Of a DNA stretch of 64,000 nucleotides, positions 60,341 through 64,000 are shown piece by piece. The stretch is taken from positions 30,219-94,218 of the forward strand of contig CALKWZ010000086.1 in NCBI GenBank assembly GCA_938003985.1. Reading direction: 5' to 3'. The notes beneath the pieces were generated by a model. The model was given only the letters and a program-made list of their open reading frames with translations, ran no database searches and was not told the DNA's origin. Position 1 is the first letter of the stretch; the number at the start of each line of letters is the position of its first letter. Origin of the DNA: an uncultured Verrucomicrobiota bacterium (GTDB lineage Bacteria > Verrucomicrobiota > Kiritimatiellia > CAIQIC01 > Lenti-01). The position numbers and the translations under genes are program-made.

Positions 60341-60359
60341 TATACCCCCAGGGCGTATA
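60341..60359 (-). promoter_or_regulatory. CsoR-type operator
   Basis: TATACCCCCAGGGCGTATA is a 19-base palindrome around a central A (8 of 9 positions paired), lying 10 bases upstream of the csoR ATG. The layout (TATAC/GTATA ends with a C tract and G tract in the middle) is that of CsoR/RcnR-family operators. An upstream promoter for the minus strand may be CATAAT (60370-60375 as ATTATG) with TTGCGT (60392-60397) at 16 bases, but this is weak. Confidence 0.75.
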
Positions 60360-60446
60360 TGCAAGTAAGATTATGGTATTAATATATTATTACGCAATGC
60401 ATTCTTGGAAATTGCGTTATATGTAAAGAAAGGTGCGGAGCGCGGT

Positions 60447-61232
60447 CTAGAGGTGGATCGTCCCCTCGAAAAACACCGCGGCCTGCCCCGCCAACTTCAC
60501 GCGGTCGCCCGCGACCCGGCAGCGCACCTCGCCGCCGCGCGCGGACACCTGGAATGCCCGCAACTCGTTCTTCCCCAGCACGCCCGCCCAGTACGGCGCC
60601 AGCGCGCAATGCGCCGACCCCGTCACCGGATCTTCCGGAATCCCGTACCGCGGCGCGAACGCCCGCGACGTGAAATCGACCTCGTCCCCGCGCGCCGTCG
60701 GCACCACGCACCGGCAGTTGAAACTTTTCAGCGCCGCCAAATCCGGTTTCAGGTTCCGCACCGTCGCTTCGTCGTCCAGCACCGCCAGCCAATCGTCCGT
60801 GGACGCCAGCACCTGGCGCGGTTCTGCGCCCAGCGCCGCGGCCAAGCCCGCCGGCGTTTGGACCGGCGTCGCCGGCAGCGCCGGAAAATCCATCTCGAAC
60901 CACTCGCCGCGCTTCGCCACCGTCAGGACGCCGCGCTGGCGCGTGCGGAACCGGATCGCTTCTTCCTTCCACCCGCGCAGATCGAACAGGACCTTCGCCG
61001 CCGCCAGCGTCGCGTGGCCGCACAGCGCCACTTCCTTCGCCGGCGCGAACCAGCGCAGATCGAAGCCATCGGCATGCGGCACCAGGAACGCCGTCTCGGA
61101 CAGATTGTTTTCCGCGGCGATCGCCTGCAGGACGCCGTCGGCGAGCCAATCATCCAGCAGACATACCGCCGCCGGATTCCCCGCGAAAACCTTCGTCGCG
61201 AACGCGTCCACCTGCCACATCGGAATCTTCAT
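60447..61232 (-). CDS. PhzF family protein
   Basis: 261 residues from the ATG at 61230-61232. PhzF proteins are dimeric epimerase-like isomerases with two matching lobes. Visible are QVDAFATKVFAGNPAAVCLL, the catalytic glutamate Glu46 in NNLSETAF, WFAPAKEVALCGHATLAAAKVL, TARGDEVDFTSRAFAPRYGIPEDPVTGSAHCALAPYW and a RGGEVRCRVAGDRVKLAGQA end. These match the family in both lobes. Most bacterial PhzF-like proteins are of unknown substrate and not phenazine enzymes. It starts 5 bases before the stop of the upstream paralog gene and lies before the promoter region of the CsoR operon. Confidence 0.9.
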   Translation of the reverse strand: MKIPMWQVDAFATKVFAGNPAAVCLLDDWLADGVLQAIAAENNLSETAFLVPHADGFDLRWFAPAKEVALCGHATLAAAKVLFDLRGWKEEAIRFRTRQRGVLTVAKRGEWFEMDFPALPATPVQTPAGLAAALGAEPRQVLASTDDWLAVLDDEATVRNLKPDLAALKSFNCRCVVPTARGDEVDFTSRAFAPRYGIPEDPVTGSAHCALAPYWAGVLGKNELRAFQVSARGGEVRCRVAGDRVKLAGQAAVFFEGTIHL

Positions 61233-61236
61233 CGTT

Positions 61237-62556
61237 TCACTCCGCTTTTTCCATCGCCCGCAATTCGAAGACGAAATCCTCAGCCCGGCGGCGGTCGCGG
61301 CCCGCCGTAGTCGCTTGCTCCACACCCGGCACCAACATCGATCCGCTTTCGTCCGTCAGGTTCTTGCCCACGGCCCAGACGAGCCCTTTTTCCGCCGAAT
61401 AGCGGAACGGCGCGCCGTCGTACGGATCCCGCGGCACTTCGCTCAAATATTCCGGCACCAGCTCCGCCAACGTTTCCGGCCACCGCCCCTTGTTCCGCTC
61501 AAACCGATTGCACGCCACGACCAGTTTCGCGCCAGCCAACATTCCGTCCGTCCGGCATCTTGTTTCCAGTATTTTCTCCGATGGCAACATGATCAGAAAT
61601 ACATAGTTTCCAATTGCGTTGGGCCGCAATTCCGCCAATCGCCCGCCTTCTTTATCCGAAATGTCGAAAGGCTTCATATCGGCATAAATCCGCGCTGCTT
61701 GATCGATCATGAACCGATGGACCTCGGCCAAATCCCGCTTGGTTCGGTTGGGCTGGAAAAAATACCGGGAATTGCGCACCCCCGCCATCCATCGGCTGGC
61801 ATTTGAATCGATGCACGCGGACAACATGGCCTGCTCCTGTTTTTCGCGCAAGTCGTCCACGACATTGCCCGCCGTCCGATGCTCAGTTTTCAGCGCCTCA
61901 ATCAATCCGGCGGCGAACGGCCCGGCTTTTTCCAGTTCCGCGGCCAGTTGCGCTAATGCCTCCGGCGGAGCCGCTGGATCGCGCGCCAGTTCCATCGCCG
62001 ATTCCGCCGACGAGGTGAAAATCGCCACGCCCACCAGATAGGCAATGAGGCTGGACGCGTCTTTCTGGACCAGGTCGCCGAAGCGCAATCCAATGGTCAA
62101 ATCGTCCGCCGCATCCGCGAAACGCCCGTCCAGCCGCGCTAGGCGCGACCGCGCTTCCAGCACCTGCTGCATCTGCAGCCACGGATTGACGTAGGGCACA
62201 GGAGTCTCGACGGTTTCCACCGGCGGCGCCAGGCAGATCGCGCATTCGGTTCCGCGCTTCACGAGCTTCAGGCATTCCGCGTTCGTGGCGACCAGGCCGC
62301 GCAATTCGTCGCTGGCGGGCGCCTTGCCCATCCGAAAATCAACGAACCATTGGCGGTTCGTCGTCTCGACCAGGAGATTCGTCGCTTCGAGGAAATAGGT
62401 GAAGGCGTTGGCTTCCGGAGCGACTTCCGGCCGTTCCGCTGCGAATTCGGATTCATCCGACGGCGCCGCATCCCGGCTCGCCAACCAAAATCCTCCCGCC
62501 AGTCCTCCGACGACCAGACCGAGAGTGCCCAGAAACATTCCAAAACGCTTCTTCAT
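61237..62556 (-). CDS. Membrane-anchored protein, paralog 1
   Basis: 439 residues. An N-terminal helix (FLGTLGLVVGGLAGGFWLAS) anchors a large extracytoplasmic helical domain. No known family was recognised. Conserved points with its neighbour (62561-63868): WLASRDAAPSDESEFAAERP and the following EVAPEANAFTYFLEATNLLV, the CAICLAPP motif, and the C-terminal VPRDPYDGAPFRYSAEKGLVW. The DPYDG.PFRYS end is common in PVC membrane proteins of pseudopilin-like repertoires. It lies 4 bases after paralog 2 and 4 bases before PhzF; the three form one unit. Confidence 0.7.
   Translation of the reverse strand: MKKRFGMFLGTLGLVVGGLAGGFWLASRDAAPSDESEFAAERPEVAPEANAFTYFLEATNLLVETTNRQWFVDFRMGKAPASDELRGLVATNAECLKLVKRGTECAICLAPPVETVETPVPYVNPWLQMQQVLEARSRLARLDGRFADAADDLTIGLRFGDLVQKDASSLIAYLVGVAIFTSSAESAMELARDPAAPPEALAQLAAELEKAGPFAAGLIEALKTEHRTAGNVVDDLREKQEQAMLSACIDSNASRWMAGVRNSRYFFQPNRTKRDLAEVHRFMIDQAARIYADMKPFDISDKEGGRLAELRPNAIGNYVFLIMLPSEKILETRCRTDGMLAGAKLVVACNRFERNKGRWPETLAELVPEYLSEVPRDPYDGAPFRYSAEKGLVWAVGKNLTDESGSMLVPGVEQATTAGRDRRRAEDFVFELRAMEKAE
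62356..62469. repeat. 114-bp tract identical to 63668-63781
   Basis: This stretch, coding for part of paralog 1, is identical base for base to 63668-63781 in paralog 2, while sequence on either side differs. A fully identical tract within diverged paralogs indicates recent gene conversion or selection on the peptide; synonymous identity favours conversion. Confidence 0.85.
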
Positions 62557-62560
62557 CCTT

Positions 62561-63868
62561 CTACTCCTTCGCGGCCGGACGCAGATCGAAAACGAAATCC
62601 TCGGCCTTGGGGCGGTCCCGGCTCGCCACGCATTCTTGTTCCGATCCCGGCACCCTTGTCGATCCGCCTTCGTCCGTCAGGTTCTTGCCCACGGACCAGA
62701 CGAGCCCTTTCTCCGCCGAATAGCGGAACGGTTCGCCGTCGTACGGATCCCGTGGCACGGCCGCCAGATATTCCGGCACCAGCGCTTGCAGAGTTTCCGG
62801 AAGTCGTCCGTTCTCCTGCGCATACCGATGGCACGCCGTCGCCAGCTTTGCCCCCGCCAGCAGGCTTTCATATCGGCACTTCCTCTCCAACGTGATGCCC
62901 GCCGGAGGAATCAGCATGATCCGAAGCAATCGCCCCACGACGTTGGGACGAATCCACTCCGTCCAGCCGCGGCCAAAGACCCGCCCGAGGTTCGGATCGA
63001 TTTGCGCATACGTCAAGGAAACGCTTCGGATCATCCGCCGGAAAACATCCCGCAGCTCCCGCTGTGCGGCGTGCGGCTTGAAAAAGTAGCTGGACCTCAA
63101 GATTCCGCCGAGCAGCCGCATCCGCCAGTTGCGCTCCGCGTTCCCGAACGCCACCAGATCCAGCACGTCGATTTGGCCATCGGCCAATTGCCCGACGACG
63201 TGCTCCGCGTACCGACCTTCCGCCGCCAGCGCGCGCGCCAAGCCAGCATCGAACGGCCCGAGGCCTTCCAGTGCGGCCGCCCGATCCGCCGTGGCCGGCA
63301 ATTCCAGCAACGCTTCGAGACCTTGGGAAACGAGCGAGCCGCCCACCAGGAAATGGAGCATGGATTCCGCGTGGTTCAATACCAGATTTCCCATCCGCGC
63401 TTCCGTCAGCGCCGCGGTCGCCGCTTCCTCCGGTCGCCCCGCCAGGCGGGCCAGCCGGGACTGGACCGCCAACAGCTTGCCGATTTTGAGCCAAGCGGTG
63501 AGATAGGGAAATTCGGTGTCGAAGGACAGCGTAGTCGGCATCCAGCAGATCGCGCATTCGGTACCGCGCCGTACCCGCGCCAGACACGCCGCATTCCGCT
63601 CGACCAGCTCGCGCAGCTCCGCGCCGTCCGCCGCCTTCCCTGCCAGGAAATCCGCCACCAGTTGGGCGTTCGTCGTCTCGACCAGGAGATTCGTCGCTTC
63701 GAGGAAATAGGTGAAGGCGTTGGCTTCCGGAGCGACTTCCGGCCGTTCCGCTGCGAATTCGGATTCATCCGACGGCGCCGCGTCGCGGCTGGCCAGCCAA
63801 CCGAAAACCGCCAGGCCCCCGCCCGCCGCGGCCAGGACGGCCGCCGCCCACGTCAGCATTCTCTTCAT
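62561..63868 (-). CDS. Membrane-anchored protein, paralog 2
   Basis: 435 residues from the ATG at 63866-63868. Its N-terminal helix (MLTWAAAVLAAAGGGLAVFGWLAS) is followed by DESEFAAERPEVAPEANAFT and LEATNLLVETTN, as in paralog 1. The ECAICWMPTTLSF motif and RDPYDGEPFRYSAEKGLVW end match paralog 1 at the equivalent places. Elsewhere the two proteins are only moderately similar. Function is unknown. The two look like the product of a tandem duplication; the stop is 4 bases before the paralog 1 start codon. Upstream lies a palindrome triplet that runs to the edge of the window. Confidence 0.7.
   Translation of the reverse strand: MKRMLTWAAAVLAAAGGGLAVFGWLASRDAAPSDESEFAAERPEVAPEANAFTYFLEATNLLVETTNAQLVADFLAGKAADGAELRELVERNAACLARVRRGTECAICWMPTTLSFDTEFPYLTAWLKIGKLLAVQSRLARLAGRPEEAATAALTEARMGNLVLNHAESMLHFLVGGSLVSQGLEALLELPATADRAAALEGLGPFDAGLARALAAEGRYAEHVVGQLADGQIDVLDLVAFGNAERNWRMRLLGGILRSSYFFKPHAAQRELRDVFRRMIRSVSLTYAQIDPNLGRVFGRGWTEWIRPNVVGRLLRIMLIPPAGITLERKCRYESLLAGAKLATACHRYAQENGRLPETLQALVPEYLAAVPRDPYDGEPFRYSAEKGLVWSVGKNLTDEGGSTRVPGSEQECVASRDRPKAEDFVFDLRPAAKE
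63668..63781. repeat. 114-bp tract identical to 62356-62469
   Basis: The partner of the tract at 62356-62469, offset by 1312 bases, in the same orientation and reading frame. The boundary bases differ on both sides (CGTTCG/GGTTCG on the left, GCGTC/GCATC on the right). Confidence 0.85.
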
Positions 63869-63925
63869 GTCCGCCAGCCTACCATTTGCCGGCTTTCCCG
63901 ACAACGGAAACGGCCGCCGGAGGTT

Positions 63926-64000
63926 TTTTACGTAGTACGTAAAACGAACGGCCGATTTTTACGTAGAACGTAAAAACTTTCACGCGGTTTTACGTAGAAC
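63926..64000. repeat. TTTTACGTNNNACGTAAAA palindrome triplet, cut by window edge
   Basis: TTTTACGTAGTACGTAAAA (63926-63944), TTTTACGTAGAACGTAAAA (63957-63975) and the first 13 bases of a third copy (63988-64000) lie upstream of paralog 2. Spacers are CGAACGGCCGAT and ACTTTCACGCGG, which resemble the GCG-containing spacers at the other two loci. The array continues beyond the window. Confidence 0.9.

Overview
The window is GC-rich, gene-dense bacterial DNA. Several features point to the PVC superphylum, most likely a Kiritimatiellota- or Verrucomicrobiota-like organism: an H-X9-DG pseudopilin-like protein at the left edge, DNRLRE and CotH/lamin-tail secreted proteins, giant Calx-beta/DUF11 exoproteins, a small symporter accessory protein, and many short palindromic repeats in and between genes. 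This placement is inference; there is no rRNA in the window.

Layout. 1-9.4 kb: secreted or surface proteins (H-X9-DG, DNRLRE), then on the minus strand a ModE-like regulator, a THEP1-type NTPase, mfd, a D-aminoacylase-like hydrolase and a YpsA/SLOG-type protein; a GyrI-like secreted protein lies on the plus strand. 9.45-30.0 kb: a minus-strand nucleotide-biosynthesis supercluster transcribed in the order guaB, purM, purL, purQ, purC-purE fusion, purB, purD, purN, purF, guaA, pyrC, pyrE, pyrF, pyrB, pyrI, pyrD, pyrK. Many junctions are 4-base ATGA/GTGA overlaps. With purH at 34.5 kb the window encodes nearly all of de novo IMP and UMP synthesis; purA and carAB are not seen. 30.0-34.4 kb: an AT-richer island with a C5-cytosine methyltransferase, a probable cognate restriction endonuclease and a DUF2235 phospholipase-like protein. 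34.4-42.7 kb: purH, a lipoprotein, recA with a LexA-box-like operator, two methyltransferase-like genes, a PduO-like protein, YceH, an outer-membrane protein and a solute-binding lipoprotein. 42.8-55.5 kb: a 1964-residue secreted endonuclease/exonuclease/phosphatase-family protein, a sodium:solute symporter with its small accessory protein, and a 1447-residue CotH-family protein. 55.6-60.4 kb: a CsoR-headed operon with a YHS-like protein, an outer-membrane barrel, a periplasmic protein, an OB-like lipoprotein and a MacB-type ABC permease/ATPase pair. 60.4-64 kb: a PhzF-family protein and two paralogous membrane-anchored proteins.

The most unusual signal is a set of palindromic elements inside essential genes and in frame with them. 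Two-hairpin elements with GCAAG/CTTGC loops lie inside purD, inside guaA, at the guaA start and at the pyrD 3' end, always read so that they encode a shared SPxxQGxGG-like peptide. A pair of 19-nt palindromes (8-3-8 geometry) lies inside pyrC, and a sequence-unrelated palindrome with the same geometry occurs as doublets or triplets at three other loci. This resembles the gene-invading palindromic elements known from Rickettsia. Other points of note are the PAICS-like PurC-PurE (class II) fusion, the CsoR-regulated trans-envelope module with a clear operator, and a 114-bp identical tract shared by the two paralogs at the right end.
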